A model generated the notes under the pieces. It did no database searches. It saw only the letters and a program-made list of their open reading frames with translations, and was not told the origin of the DNA. Shown here piece by piece: positions 33,353-42,561 of a stretch of 64,000 nt of DNA. The stretch spans positions 61,624 to 125,623 of the forward strand of contig NZ_JAMDLH010000011.1 in assembly GCF_023721755.1 (NCBI RefSeq). The letters are read 5' to 3'. The stretch is from Pleomorphomonas sp. NRK KF1 (GTDB taxonomy: Bacteria; Pseudomonadota; Alphaproteobacteria; Rhizobiales; Pleomorphomonadaceae). Every line of letters begins with the position of its first letter. Within the stretch, counting starts at the first letter, position 1. The position numbers and the translations under genes are program-made.

Positions 33353-36226
33353 TCAGCTCGACGCCTCGCTGCCGAAGCGGGCGATCAGCGCCTCGACCAG
33401 CGGCCCCATGGCGCTGCCGAGCGAGCCCTTGACCATCAGCACGTCGCCGGCCCTGACGTCGTCGAGAAGCGTGTCGGTCAGCGCCTTCGACGTCTCGGCA
33501 TAGGCGCCGCGCATGGCGCGCGGCAGCTCCTGCCAGAGGTTGTGCATCAGCGGTCCGGCGCAGAACACCGTATCCACCTTGGCCGCCTTGAGCGGCTCGG
33601 CCAGCCCCGCGTGCAGGTCCGCCGCCCCCGGCCCCAGTTCCAGCATGTCGCCGAGCACGGCGACGCGGCGCCCCTGCCCCTCCACCGTGGCCGAGCCGAG
33701 CAGCTCGATGGCCGCCCGCATGGAGGTGGGGTTGGCGTTGTAGCTTTCGTCGATCAGCCGCGCCGTGCCGCCGAACACCACGAGTTCGTGGCGCTTGCCG
33801 CGCCCCTTCGGCTGCTGATGCGCCTGCAAGGCCAGCATCGCCCGGGTGAGGTCACCGCCGACGATCTTGACCGCCGCCAGGACGGCGAGCGAGTTCTGGG
33901 CGATGTGCCGACCCGGCGCGCCGAGCTTGTAGGTGACGACCTCGCCGAGGATGTCGGCGGTGATAGCGGTGCAGGTCTCGTTCAGCGAACACTTGATGAG
34001 CCGCGCCTCGGCTTCGGCATGTTCGCCGAAGAACACCACCTTGGCGCCATGGGCGCGGGCGCGCTCGGCCAGCAGCGAGGAGAACTCTCCGTCGCGGTTG
34101 AGGATGGCGGTGCCGCCCGGTTCGAGACCGGAGAAGATCTCGGCCTTGGCCTCGGCGATCGCCTCGACGGAGCTGAAATGCTCAAGGTGCACCGGCGCCA
34201 CGGTGGTGACGATGGCGACATGCGGACGCACCATGCCGACCAGCGGCGTGATCTCGCCGGGGTGGTTCATGCCGATCTCGAACACGCCGTAGCGGCTGCC
34301 GGAGGGCATGCGGGCGAGCGTCAGCGGAACGCCCCAGTGGTTGTTGAAGGACTTGGCCGAGGCATGCACCGAGCCCGACGGCGTCAGCGCCTCGCGCAAC
34401 GCTTCCTTGGTCGAGGTCTTGCCGACCGAGCCGGTAATGGCGATCACCTTGGCGGCGGTGCGCTCGCGCGCCCGGACGCCCAGCCGGCCGAGACCGGCGA
34501 GCACGTCGTCGACCACCACCAGCGGGCCGATGTCGGCCGGCAGCGCGGCGCGCTTCTCGCTCGACACCACGGCCACCGCCGCGCCCTTGCCAAGCGCGCC
34601 CTCGACGAAGTCATGGCCGTCGAAACGGTCGCCGGCGATGGCGAAGAAGGCCCCGCCCCGTTCGACGGTGCGGCTGTCGATGGAAATGCTGTCGACGGGT
34701 GGGATCTCGCCTTCGGCCTTTCCGCCGAGCGCCTTGACGAAGTCGTCGGCCGGCCACAGCGAACGGTCGGCCGGCGTCACGCCCGGCGCCGCCAGCACCG
34801 CCTCATGGTCGGAATAATGCACCGTCTCGCGGCCGATGATCTGGCCGGTCTCGTGGCCCTTGCCGGCGATCAGGAACACGTCGTCCGGGCCGAGCATGGC
34901 GATGCCCTCGCGCACCGCCGTCGTGCGATCGCCGATCTCGACGCCACCGGGACAACCGGCCATCACTTCGGCCCGGATGGTCGCGGCATCCTCGGTGCGT
35001 GGATTGTCGTCGGTGACGATGGCGACGTCGGCGAGGCGGGCGCAAACCTCGCCCATCTGCGGCCGCTTGCCCTTGTCGCGGTCGCCGCCGGCGCCGAAGG
35101 CGACGATCAGGCGGCCGGAGGTGAAGGGGCGAAGCGTCTGCAAGGCCACTTCGAGGGCGGCCGGCGTATGAGCGAAGTCGACGAAGACCGGCGCGTCGGA
35201 CGGCGCATAGCCGACCAGCTCCAGTCGCCCCTTGGCGCCCTTGATGCCGTCGAGCGCGTCGAGCGCGTCGGAGAGCGACACCGAGCCGTCGGCGGCGGCC
35301 AACGCCGCCGCGACCAGCGCGTTCGACACCTGGAAGGCGCCGACCAGCGGAATGCGCACCGGACGCGGCCCGTCGCCGATGTCGACGGTGGCGACCTGCG
35401 CCCAGCCGTCGCGGGCGACGTCGAGAATGCGGATGCGGCTGCCGGCGGCGCCGACCGTCTGGAGATCGAGGCCGGAGATGCGCGCCGCCGAAGCGAAGGC
35501 CTCGCCGTAGACGTCATCGAGGTTGACCACCGCGCCGGAGCCGGGATGCAGGATGGTGTCGAACAGCCGCATCTTGGCGGCCATGTAGGCTTCCATGGAG
35601 CCGTGATAGTCGAGGTGGTCGCGCGACAGATTGGTGAAGGCGCCGGCGGCCACCTCGACGCCGTCGAGCCGGCGCTGGATGAGCCCGTGCGAGGAGGCCT
35701 CCATCGCCACGTGGTCGATGCCGTCGGCGGCAAGGTCGTGCAGCGTCCGGTGCAGTGTCGCGGCATCCGGCGTCGTCATGTTGCCGTAGGCGTTGCCGGC
35801 CTTGGTCGTCACGCCGACCGTGCCGATCGACGCCGCCTCGTAGCCGGCGGCGAGCCAGATCTGCCGGACGAAGGCGGCCACCGAGGTCTTGCCGTTGGTG
35901 CCGGTCACGGCCACGACTGTCTTCGGTTGCGGGCCATAGAAGCGGGCGAGCATGCGGGCGAAGCGCCGGGCGGGATCGTTGTCGCGCAGGACGGGCACGG
36001 TGAGGCCGGACGGCAGGTCGTCCTCGGTGTCGGCGAGCACCACCGCCGCGCCCTTCTCGATGGCCTGGGGAATGAAATCGGTACCCTTGGCACGGGTGCC
36101 GGGCAGCGCCACGAACAGCGAACCGGGTACCACCTCGCGGCTGTCGGCGGTAACGCCGGTAATCGATACGCGGCGAAGGGCCGGATCGAGCGTGAGGATG
36201 TCGGGCGCAAGTTCGGCGAGTTTCAT
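33353..36226 (-). CDS. murEF: MurE-MurF fusion: UDP-MurNAc-tripeptide and pentapeptide synthase in one chain
   Basis: A continuous 957-residue frame holds two complete Mur ligases. The MurE half (about 1-485) has ATP loop TGTNGKTS near residue 110, the meso-diaminopimelate-recognition motif DNPR near 408, and KGHETGQ. The MurF half (about 490-957) begins SLWPADDFVKALGGKAEGE, with its own ATP loop TGSVGKTST near 600, NNHWGVPLTLA and DESYNANPTSMRAAIELLG. The junction is near base 34770 and shows no stop or frameshift. Adjacent murE and murF are usually separate genes; a natural MurE-MurF fusion is known in Bordetella. I prefer the ATG at 36226, which has GGACGG upstream; another in frame is at 36238. 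Confidence 0.93.
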   Translation of the reverse strand: MKLAELAPDILTLDPALRRVSITGVTADSREVVPGSLFVALPGTRAKGTDFIPQAIEKGAAVVLADTEDDLPSGLTVPVLRDNDPARRFARMLARFYGPQPKTVVAVTGTNGKTSVAAFVRQIWLAAGYEAASIGTVGVTTKAGNAYGNMTTPDAATLHRTLHDLAADGIDHVAMEASSHGLIQRRLDGVEVAAGAFTNLSRDHLDYHGSMEAYMAAKMRLFDTILHPGSGAVVNLDDVYGEAFASAARISGLDLQTVGAAGSRIRILDVARDGWAQVATVDIGDGPRPVRIPLVGAFQVSNALVAAALAAADGSVSLSDALDALDGIKGAKGRLELVGYAPSDAPVFVDFAHTPAALEVALQTLRPFTSGRLIVAFGAGGDRDKGKRPQMGEVCARLADVAIVTDDNPRTEDAATIRAEVMAGCPGGVEIGDRTTAVREGIAMLGPDDVFLIAGKGHETGQIIGRETVHYSDHEAVLAAPGVTPADRSLWPADDFVKALGGKAEGEIPPVDSISIDSRTVERGGAFFAIAGDRFDGHDFVEGALGKGAAVAVVSSEKRAALPADIGPLVVVDDVLAGLGRLGVRARERTAAKVIAITGSVGKTSTKEALREALTPSGSVHASAKSFNNHWGVPLTLARMPSGSRYGVFEIGMNHPGEITPLVGMVRPHVAIVTTVAPVHLEHFSSVEAIAEAKAEIFSGLEPGGTAILNRDGEFSSLLAERARAHGAKVVFFGEHAEAEARLIKCSLNETCTAITADILGEVVTYKLGAPGRHIAQNSLAVLAAVKIVGGDLTRAMLALQAHQQPKGRGKRHELVVFGGTARLIDESYNANPTSMRAAIELLGSATVEGQGRRVAVLGDMLELGPGAADLHAGLAEPLKAAKVDTVFCAGPLMHNLWQELPRAMRGAYAETSKALTDTLLDDVRAGDVLMVKGSLGSAMGPLVEALIARFGSEASS

Positions 36227-36346
36227 ATGACCGTCCATTATTTGATCGCGGGACGCCGCACACTGTCCTCGATTTGCGATCTAAATGAGGACAACTCACT
36301 CTATCCACACCGTCCTTCGCTTCGCCGCCGGCGAGGGACGGTTTTC

Positions 36347-38074
36347 TCAGTAAGCGGCCATCAGCGGCACGTCGACGTCGTCGAAACGCGGCTCGACGTT
36401 GAGCATCGGCGCGATGCGGCCGATGATGTTGCCGGCCGTCGGGCCGGAGTTCATGCCGGCGGTCGCCGGCAGGCCGGGACGCTCGGGATTGGGCTCGTCG
36501 ATAACCACCAGCACGAGATACTGCGGATCGTCGATCGGGAAGGTGGCGACGAAGGCGTTGAAGCGCTTGTTGTTGGAATAGCGGCCGTTCTCGACCTTCT
36601 CGGCGGTGCCGGTCTTGCCGCCGATGCGATAGCCGGGAATGTCGGCCGACTTGCCCGAACCGCCCGGTGCCAGCACGTTGAGGCGCATCAGGTAGCGCAT
36701 CTGGTCCGACGTCGACTGCTTCAGCACGCGCTTGCCGATCAGGCGGGCCTGTTCTTCGCTGCGCGGGAAGAAGGTCGGCGGAATGAGGATGCCGCCGTTC
36801 ATCACCGAGCTGGCCGCCATGGCGGTGGCAAGCGGCGACACGGAGATGCCGTGGCCGAAGGAGATGGTGACGGTGACGAGATCCGACCAACGCCGGGGAA
36901 GGATCGGCCGGGCGATCTCAGGAAGTTCGGTCGGCACCTTGTCCATCAGCCCCAGGCGCTTGAGAAACTCCTGCTGGCCGGCGGAACCGACCTTGAGCGC
37001 TTCGCGGCCGGTGCCGACGTTGGAGGAGTAGATGAAGATTTCCGGCACGGTCAGCACGCGGTGCTTGCCGTGGAAGTCGTGGATGGTGAAGCCGCCGATG
37101 GTCAGGCCCTTGGTGGCGTCGAAGGTGTCGTTCATCGTCACCTTGCCCGAATCGAGCGCCATCGCGGTGGCGAATATCTTGAACGTCGAGCCCATCTCGT
37201 AGACCGCCGCCGAAGCGCGGTTCATGTTGTTGGGGTCGAGCGCCTCGGCCGGATTCATCGGGTCGTAGTCGGGCGCCGAGGTCATGCCGAGGACTTCGCC
37301 GGTCTTGACGTTGAGCACCACCGCCGCCGAGGACTTCGCCGTGTAGCGCTGCATCGCCGCCGTGATCTCGTCGTGCAGCACCTGCTGCACGCGCAGATCG
37401 ATCGACAGCTTGATCGGCTCGAGGTTGGTGGCCATGCCGGCCTTCTGCAGGTCGCCGAGCCACTGGTCGTCGATGTATTTCTCGATGCCGGCGATGCCCT
37501 GGTTGTCGATGTTGACGTGGCCGGTCACGAAGGCGACCGTCCGGCCCGACGGATAGAAGCGCTTGTTCTCGGTCAGGAAGCCGATGCCGGGAATGCCGAG
37601 GGCATGCACCGCCGCCTGCTGGGCCGGCGTGATCTCACGCTTGAGCCACAGGAAACCCTGCTTGGAAGCGAGGCGCTGGCGCACCGCGTCGGTGCCGAGG
37701 TCGGGGAAAACGGTGGCAAGCTGCTCGGTCGCCTCGTCGGGATCGACGACGCGCCGCGGCTCGGCATAGAGCGAAGCGAACTTGATGTCGGTGGCGAGGA
37801 TCTCGCCGTTGCGGTCGAGGATGTCGGGACGGGCGGCCGACACCGCCGCCTGGGCGTTGCCCAGCGTCACCGACTCCTGCGGCAGGCTGACGCCCATCTG
37901 GACGAGGCGGCCGACGATGGTGCCGTAGACGAGAATGAAGCACGCCGAGGCGAGAATGATCCGGCCGCGCATGGTATCGCCCGCGCCGCGCCGCGCCGAT
38001 GCGCGAAACTCCTGGCCGGTGGCGGCGGCCACCGGCTCGGCGGACTTTCTGAACGGACCAAACCGGAAGTTCAT
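36347..38074 (-). CDS. ftsI: Penicillin-binding protein 3, septal transpeptidase
   Basis: A 575-residue class B PBP that cross-links septal peptidoglycan with FtsW. After a 35-residue cytoplasmic tail there is one transmembrane helix (about 37-58, IILASACFILVYGTIVGRL), a pedestal domain (PDILDRNGEILATDIKFASL), and the transpeptidase domain. Its three active-site motifs are present: GSTFKIF (Ser nucleophile), YSSNVGT and GGKTGTAEKV. It overlaps ftsL by 4 bp (ATGA). The 120 bp between it and murEF contain a hairpin-like segment but no gene. Confidence 0.95.
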   Translation of the reverse strand: MNFRFGPFRKSAEPVAAATGQEFRASARRGAGDTMRGRIILASACFILVYGTIVGRLVQMGVSLPQESVTLGNAQAAVSAARPDILDRNGEILATDIKFASLYAEPRRVVDPDEATEQLATVFPDLGTDAVRQRLASKQGFLWLKREITPAQQAAVHALGIPGIGFLTENKRFYPSGRTVAFVTGHVNIDNQGIAGIEKYIDDQWLGDLQKAGMATNLEPIKLSIDLRVQQVLHDEITAAMQRYTAKSSAAVVLNVKTGEVLGMTSAPDYDPMNPAEALDPNNMNRASAAVYEMGSTFKIFATAMALDSGKVTMNDTFDATKGLTIGGFTIHDFHGKHRVLTVPEIFIYSSNVGTGREALKVGSAGQQEFLKRLGLMDKVPTELPEIARPILPRRWSDLVTVTISFGHGISVSPLATAMAASSVMNGGILIPPTFFPRSEEQARLIGKRVLKQSTSDQMRYLMRLNVLAPGGSGKSADIPGYRIGGKTGTAEKVENGRYSNNKRFNAFVATFPIDDPQYLVLVVIDEPNPERPGLPATAGMNSGPTAGNIIGRIAPMLNVEPRFDDVDVPLMAAY

Positions 38075-38448
38075 TGTACCCGTCTCGTATCGTCTTGAAT
38101 CTGGGGCAGGACCGCCGAACCGTCGGCCGAACGTTCGACCGGCGCTTCGACCGGCGGCGCCACCGGCTTTTCGGGGATGTCGGCGAGCGTGCCGATATGG
38201 TTGGAGGACAGCGGCGTGAGATTCAGGATGTCCTGATGCCGCTCCACAAGATCGCGCATGCGGGCCGGGCGGGTGAGCAGCGCCCACTCCGCCTTGAGCA
38301 GCGAGATGTCCTCTCGCGCCTGGGTGATTTCCGCCTGCGTCTGCTTGATGTTCTCGGCGGCGATCTCCGCCTCGTATTTCATGTCGTAGACGGCCGCCGC
38401 CGACAGCACCATCAGGAACACCAGGAGGGCGTTGATATAGCGGGTCAT
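38071..38448 (-). CDS. ftsL: Cell division protein FtsL
   Basis: A 125-residue bitopic protein: a short cytoplasmic tail, one transmembrane helix ([20 protein letters not shown]) and a periplasmic leucine-zipper-like coiled coil ([32 protein letters not shown]), followed by the conserved [18 protein letters not shown] and a Pro-rich tail. It bridges FtsQ/FtsB and FtsWI in the divisome. Overlaps with rsmH upstream and ftsI downstream (both ATGA) place it in the usual dcw position. FtsL is poorly conserved in sequence, so identification rests on topology plus position. Confidence 0.9.
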   Translation of the reverse strand: MTRYINALLVFLMVLSAAAVYDMKYEAEIAAENIKQTQAEITQAREDISLLKAEWALLTRPARMRDLVERHQDILNLTPLSSNHIGTLADIPEKPVAPPVEAPVERSADGSAVLPQIQDDTRRVQ

Positions 38449-39446
38449 GGCCGTTCCCTCGCAAGACTGGGCACGCCGAGCGCGGCGCGGTCGATCGGAC
38501 GGGCCGGCGCCTCGGTGCGAATGCCGAACCTGAGCTTGGCCGATCGGGCGCGCGGGTTCGTGGAAAGCTCCGCCTCGCCGGCTTCGACCGGCTGCCGCCC
38601 ATCGAGACGGAAGGTAGCCGGCGGCACGGTGGCCTCCGGCTGGTGGCGCGATCCGCCGGCCCGCTCGCGAGAGCGGTCGGCGAAGAAGCGTTTGACGATG
38701 CGATCCTCGAGGGAATGGAAGGTGACGACGACGAGCCGGCCGCCCGGCTTCAGCACGCGTTCGGCGGCGGCCAGGGCATCGGACAGCTGATCGAGTTCGC
38801 CATTGACGTGGATGCGCAGCGCCTGAAAGGCGCGCGTCGCCGGGTGCATCTCGCCGAAGCGCTTGCCGCCCAGCACGCTTTCGATAGCCGAGACCAGCTC
38901 GGCCGTGCGGCTGAACGGCTGGCTGTCGCGTCGCGCCACGATCGCCCTGGCGATGCGCATCGACTGCTTTTCCTCGCCGTAGATCCAGAACAGGCGGGCG
39001 AGTTCCTTGACGTCGAGCGTGTTGACCACGTCGGCCGCCGTCGGGCCGGAAAGGCTCATGCGCATGTCGAGCGGACCGTCGGCGCGGAAGGAAAAGCCGC
39101 GCTCGGCCCGATCCAGCTGCATGGACGACACGCCGATGTCGAGCACGACGGCGTCGACCGACGCTTCGCCGACTTCCCGGGCCAGCCTGTCGAGCTCGGA
39201 GAAGGTGCCGGGCACCAGCGTCAGGCGGCCGCCACTTGCGGCAACCACGGCGGCGCCGGCTTCGATGGCCGTAGGGTCGCGGTCGATGGCGATGACGCGA
39301 CCGGCGCCACCGGCCAGAATGGCGCGGCTGTAGCCACCGGCGCCGAAGGTGCCATCGACTACGACGACGCCCTCAAGCGGCGACAGCGCGGACAGCACCT
39401 CAGAGAGAAGAACGGGAACGTGCGGCGCGGCAGCAAGCTCGGTCAT
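38445..39446 (-). CDS. rsmH: 16S rRNA (cytosine(1402)-N(4))-methyltransferase
   Basis: A 333-residue SAM methyltransferase (formerly MraW) modifying C1402 in the ribosomal P site. Motifs are [13 protein letters not shown], the SAM loop [59 protein letters not shown] and [16 protein letters not shown]. The C-terminal [14 protein letters not shown] is also typical. It overlaps mraZ by ATGA and ftsL by ATGA, forming the head of the dcw operon. Confidence 0.95.
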   Translation of the reverse strand: MTELAAAPHVPVLLSEVLSALSPLEGVVVVDGTFGAGGYSRAILAGGAGRVIAIDRDPTAIEAGAAVVAASGGRLTLVPGTFSELDRLAREVGEASVDAVVLDIGVSSMQLDRAERGFSFRADGPLDMRMSLSGPTAADVVNTLDVKELARLFWIYGEEKQSMRIARAIVARRDSQPFSRTAELVSAIESVLGGKRFGEMHPATRAFQALRIHVNGELDQLSDALAAAERVLKPGGRLVVVTFHSLEDRIVKRFFADRSRERAGGSRHQPEATVPPATFRLDGRQPVEAGEAELSTNPRARSAKLRFGIRTEAPARPIDRAALGVPSLARERP

Positions 39447-39910
39447 GCGCCGCCCTCCGGCTGCGGGGCGGGCCTCGACGAACGCCGAAGCGCCCTCGCC
39501 CGTTCGCGCGCCGTCAGTTCGTAGGCCGCGAAGCGCGAAGGCTCCCAGATTTGAAACTTGTAGCCCTGGCCGACGAAGGTCACCTCGGTGGTGATGCCGG
39601 TAATGTCCAGGAGCGCCGGCGTCAGGCCGATGCGCCCCTCGCTGTCGATGGTCAGCCGGTCCGACGAGCCGTAGAAGGCCGTCGACAGGAGGTCGTGATC
39701 CTCGGAAAAGGGGGCGTAGCGGGCAAGATTGCGCTCGATCTCGGCGAGCAGCAGGTTGCCGCCGCAGTCCACCGCTTCCATGTCGATGGAGGGATAGCAG
39801 TAGAGCCCCTCGAAGCCGTCGCGCGCCAGAACCTGACGGAAAGGCGCCGGGATGGATACCCGCCCCTTCCGGTCGATCCTGTTGGTGACGCGCGATACGA
39901 AGCCGTTCAT
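39443..39910 (-). CDS. mraZ: Transcriptional regulator MraZ
   Basis: A 155-residue protein with two SpoVT/AbrB-like swapped-hairpin repeats: [21 protein letters not shown] in the first and [23 protein letters not shown] in the second. MraZ forms ring oligomers and represses its own dcw operon through repeated TGGG sites. Such sites occur at 40145-40168, overlapping a promoter. The start at 39910 ([13 protein letters not shown]) has a GGGG ribosome site; an earlier in-frame ATG at 39946 is possible. Confidence 0.93.
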   Translation of the reverse strand: MNGFVSRVTNRIDRKGRVSIPAPFRQVLARDGFEGLYCYPSIDMEAVDCGGNLLLAEIERNLARYAPFSEDHDLLSTAFYGSSDRLTIDSEGRIGLTPALLDITGITTEVTFVGQGYKFQIWEPSRFAAYELTARERARALRRSSRPAPQPEGGA

Positions 39911-40144
39911 CGATCCCCGCAGCCCGCCGCGAGCGGTGCCTGACATCCTGTTCTTGGGGTCGGAACCCTGCCTCTTGCGAAGCAATCCGACCTGGCGGCT
40001 CGCGTAACGCGGACACGACCGACGGCCAGGACGGTCGTTGCATTTTGCAAGCCTCCGTCTCGGCAGACCCCCGCTTCGAATGCCCGTCCGACTCTCGAAT
40101 CGAGGGAGACATCGGGTTCGGATCACCTGCTTGCCGGGATGATT
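39911..40144. other. Leader region of the dcw operon
   Basis: About 230 bp between the predicted dcw promoter and the mraZ start would form a long untranslated leader on the minus strand. The open frame in it has no family resemblance. No riboswitch-like structure was recognised. A long mraZ leader with upstream MraZ boxes is also known in enterobacteria. Confidence 0.4.
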
Positions 40145-40174
40145 TGGGATAGCATGGGATCATATGGGCGTCAA
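40145..40174 (-). promoter_or_regulatory. dcw/mraZ promoter with three MraZ-type TGGG boxes
   Basis: Read on the minus strand, a -35 TTGACG (40169-40174) and a -10-like TATCCC (40146-40151) are exactly 17 bp apart. On the plus strand, TGGG occurs at 40145, 40155 and 40165, spaced exactly 10 bp, which is the TGGGN-N5 direct-repeat pattern known for MraZ. The boxes span the -10 and spacer, so MraZ binding should repress the whole operon. Confidence 0.65.
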
Positions 40175-40399
40175 CGAAAGCCAAGCGTCACGCACTGCCT
40201 GAGGGCAGCTCTCCACATTTATGAGGCGTTAGGCTTAACAAGTGGTTCATCGGCCGCAGGGAGACCGGATCGGGCCGATCCCCGGCAGATATACAGGGCA
40301 ATCGGCGGACCATCTCTTCCAACTCGGGCGCACAGGGCAGCCGCCCGGCTCCTCGGCCGGCAGAAGCTGCCGAATAGAAACTGAGCGGCTTTTGTGGAA

Positions 40400-40439
40400 C
40401 GACAAAAGGCCCCGCCATCCTCACGGACCGGCGGAGCCT
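40400..40439 (-). terminator. Terminator of the entericidin gene
   Basis: On the minus strand a 10-bp stem AGGCTCCGCC / GGCGGGGCCT (one T-G pair) encloses a 13-nt loop and is followed by TTTTGTCG. It lies about 75 bp past the entericidin stop and would prevent read-through into the dcw promoter region. Confidence 0.7.
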
Positions 40440-40513
40440 GGAAAAGGGCGTTTGGAGGCCGAAACGAACCCGTTCGCCCATGTCATCCCATGCCGGCGAA
40501 CGCCGGAGGAAGA

Positions 40514-40675
40514 TCAGCGGGCAGCGGCATTGCCGATATTGTTGCCGGCGGCCTGGGTGGCATTGACGGCATTGGCCGTGTCCTGGCCCGCGCCGCGGAT
40601 GGTGTTGGCGCAGCCGCCGAAAGCGACGACCGAAAGAGCGACGACACCGATGCTGAGGATGGATTTTACGGACAT
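40514..40675 (-). CDS. Entericidin A/B-family small lipoprotein
   Basis: A 53-residue lipoprotein: signal MSVKSILSIGVVALSVVAFG ending in lipobox FGGC, then NTIRGAGQDTANAVNATQAA, the typical entericidin pattern (C-x-N-T-x-x-G-x-G-x-D). Entericidins are small envelope lipoproteins, first described as a toxin/antidote-like pair in enterobacteria; in alphaproteobacteria a single stress-related copy is common. The ATG at 40675 has AAAGGA 7 bases upstream. It has its own terminator. The start lies inside a longer frame with no support. Confidence 0.88.
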   Translation of the reverse strand: MSVKSILSIGVVALSVVAFGGCANTIRGAGQDTANAVNATQAAGNNIGNAAAR

Positions 40676-40756
40676 GGAAGATCCTTTCCAGTTGGATCGC
40701 GGCCGAACGGCCTGTTCCAGAGACGCGCGGAACGTGTCTTCGGTTCCATCCCGACA

Positions 40757-40789
40757 AAGAAAAACGCCCGGAAGACTGGCTTCCGGGCG
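40757..40789 (-). terminator. Terminator of efp
   Basis: Stem CGCCCGGAAG / CTTCCGGGCG (10 bp, 5-nt loop) at 40765-40789, followed on the minus strand by TTTTTCTTTG. It lies about 45 bp after the efp stop and separates efp from the entericidin gene. Confidence 0.85.
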
Positions 40790-40831
40790 TCGCATGGGCA
40801 AACCGGCAAGACTCTCGCCGGTTGAAACCGA

Positions 40832-41401
40832 TCAATCCTTGGCACGCTCGACGTAGGAGGCGTCCTCGGTCATCACCACGATGCGGGTGCCGACGGAGAC
40901 GAAGGGCGGCACCATGGTGCGTACGCCGTTCGACAGGATGGCCGGCTTGTAGGAAGAAGCGGCCGTCTGGCCCTTCACCGCCGGCTCGGTCTCGACGACT
41001 TCCAGCGTCATGCGCGCCGGCAGCTCGATCGACACCGGAATGTCGTTATAGACGCCGACATGGCACTCCATGTTCTCGGCCAGGAAGGGCGCGCGATCGC
41101 CGACCACTTCCTTCGGAACGGAAATCTGCTCGTAGGATTCCATCTGCATGAAGGCGAAGCCATGCTCTTCCTCATAGAGGAAGGTGTAGGGACGTTCGTC
41201 GATCATCGCCTTTTCGACCATTTCGGTGGTCTTGTAGCGCACCGACACCTTCACGCCGTCGTTGATGCGGCGCATGTCGATCTGCGTGGTGGGCGTGCCC
41301 TTGCCCGGGTGGAAGCTTTCGGCCAGCAGGACGACGTGGAGCTTGTCATCCAGCTCGACGACGTTGCCCTTGCGGATTTGGCTAGCGATGACCTTGACCA
41401 T
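40832..41401 (-). CDS. efp: Translation elongation factor P
   Basis: A 189-residue, three-domain tRNA-mimic that rescues ribosomes stalled at polyproline. The KOW-like N-domain reads [20 protein letters not shown], and the modified loop is [16 protein letters not shown] with Lys34 at the same position as the beta-lysylated Lys34 of E. coli EF-P. The C-terminal OB domain includes [18 protein letters not shown]. The modifying ligase epmA is divergent, 107 bp away, supporting beta-lysine modification. The start MVKVIA matches the family; upstream in-frame ATGs do not. Confidence 0.95.
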   Translation of the reverse strand: MVKVIASQIRKGNVVELDDKLHVVLLAESFHPGKGTPTTQIDMRRINDGVKVSVRYKTTEMVEKAMIDERPYTFLYEEEHGFAFMQMESYEQISVPKEVVGDRAPFLAENMECHVGVYNDIPVSIELPARMTLEVVETEPAVKGQTAASSYKPAILSNGVRTMVPPFVSVGTRIVVMTEDASYVERAKD

Positions 41402-41508
41402 GACGTATCGGATATCCTGACAAAAGGGTGGCGTGGCCTCGGAACGTTGGCTCCGGGCGTGCTTCGCGTCTCTCCTGACATTTTTGAAGCGGAAAAGGAA
41501 GAGGCGGA

Positions 41509-42558
41509 ATGTACGAAACGGCCGGAGAATCGCCATGGTGGTCGGTCGAACGGCATCTTGCCCGCCGTCCGTTCCTTGCCGCGCGCGGCAAGATCAAGCG
41601 CGCCATCCGCTCCTGGTTCGAGGACACCGGCTTCACCGAGGTCGAATGCCCCGCCCTGCAGGTCTCGCCGGGCAACGAGGCGCATCTGCACGCTTTCGCC
41701 ACCGAAAAGGTCGGCCTCGATGGCAGCCGGACGCCGCGCTACCTCCACACCTCACCCGAGTTCACCGCCAAGAAGCTGTTGGCGGCCGGCGAGACGCGCA
41801 TCTTCGATTTCGCCCGCGTCTTCCGCAACCGCGAGAAGGGCGCGCTGCATTCCTCCGAGTTCACGCTGCTCGAATGGTACCGGGCAAACGAGCCCTACGA
41901 GCAACTGATGGACGACGCCGTGGCGCTGATGCGGCTCGCCGCCGAAACGCTCGGGCGCGACCGGTTCGTCTGGCGCGGCCACACCGCCGATCCCTTCGCC
42001 GAACCGGAAAGGCTCACCGTCGCCGAGGCCTTCGAGCGCCATGCCGGCATCGATCTTCTCGCAACGCTCACCGACGACCCCGGCGCGCCCGATCGCGACG
42101 GCCTCGCCGCGCGGGCCGAGGCGCGCGGCTACCGCGTCGTCGCCGACGACAGCTGGACCGACATCTACTCGCGCATCCTCGTCGAGAGCATCGAGCCGAA
42201 CCTCGGCTTCGGACGGCCGGCCATCTTCTACGAGTATCCCGTGTGCGAGGCCGCCCTCTCCCGCCCCGTCGCCCGCGACCCGCGCCTTGCCGAGCGCTTC
42301 GAGCTCTATGCCTGCGGCGTCGAGCTCGCCAACGCCTTCGGCGAGCTGACCGATCCGACCGAGCAGCGCCGCCGCTTCGAGGAGGAGATGGAGATCAAGG
42401 AACGCATCTACGGCGAACGCTACCCGATCGACGAGGAGTTCCTCGCCGCCCTCGCCCACATGCCCGAAGCCTCCGGCATCGCGCTGGGCTTCGAGCGGCT
42501 TGTGGTGCTGGCGAGCGGCGCCCGCTCCATCGAGGATGTCGTCTGGGCGCCGGTCTAG
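41509..42558 (+). CDS. epmA: EF-P lysine ligase EpmA (GenX/PoxA), LysRS paralogue
   Basis: A 349-residue class II aminoacyl-tRNA-synthetase-like enzyme without an anticodon-binding domain. It activates (R)-beta-lysine and attaches it to EF-P Lys34. Class II motifs are [19 protein letters not shown] (motif 1 region), [20 protein letters not shown] (motif 2) and [22 protein letters not shown] (motif 3). It is divergent from efp, which is its substrate. The aminomutase EpmB that makes beta-lysine is not in this window. Its end abuts the convergent VOC gene. Confidence 0.93.
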   Translation: MYETAGESPWWSVERHLARRPFLAARGKIKRAIRSWFEDTGFTEVECPALQVSPGNEAHLHAFATEKVGLDGSRTPRYLHTSPEFTAKKLLAAGETRIFDFARVFRNREKGALHSSEFTLLEWYRANEPYEQLMDDAVALMRLAAETLGRDRFVWRGHTADPFAEPERLTVAEAFERHAGIDLLATLTDDPGAPDRDGLAARAEARGYRVVADDSWTDIYSRILVESIEPNLGFGRPAIFYEYPVCEAALSRPVARDPRLAERFELYACGVELANAFGELTDPTEQRRRFEEEMEIKERIYGERYPIDEEFLAALAHMPEASGIALGFERLVVLASGARSIEDVVWAPV

Positions 42559-42561
42559 CTT

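Noticed and set aside
36239..36346. A DnaA box (CTATCCACA near 36300) and a hairpin between ftsI and murEF as a replication or termination signal
   Set aside because: A single one-mismatch box is expected by chance, and the hairpin's T-run is on the strand opposite to transcription.
33275..38098. A 1,607-codon open frame on the plus strand opposite murEF and ftsI
   Set aside because: It is the mirror of GC-biased codons in two well-identified minus-strand genes. Its translation is rich in Arg, Gly, His and Asp with no family resemblance and no ribosome site.
40175..40856. Open frames on the plus strand between the dcw promoter and efp
   Set aside because: They are antisense to the entericidin gene, two terminators and efp, without ribosome sites or recognisable domains.
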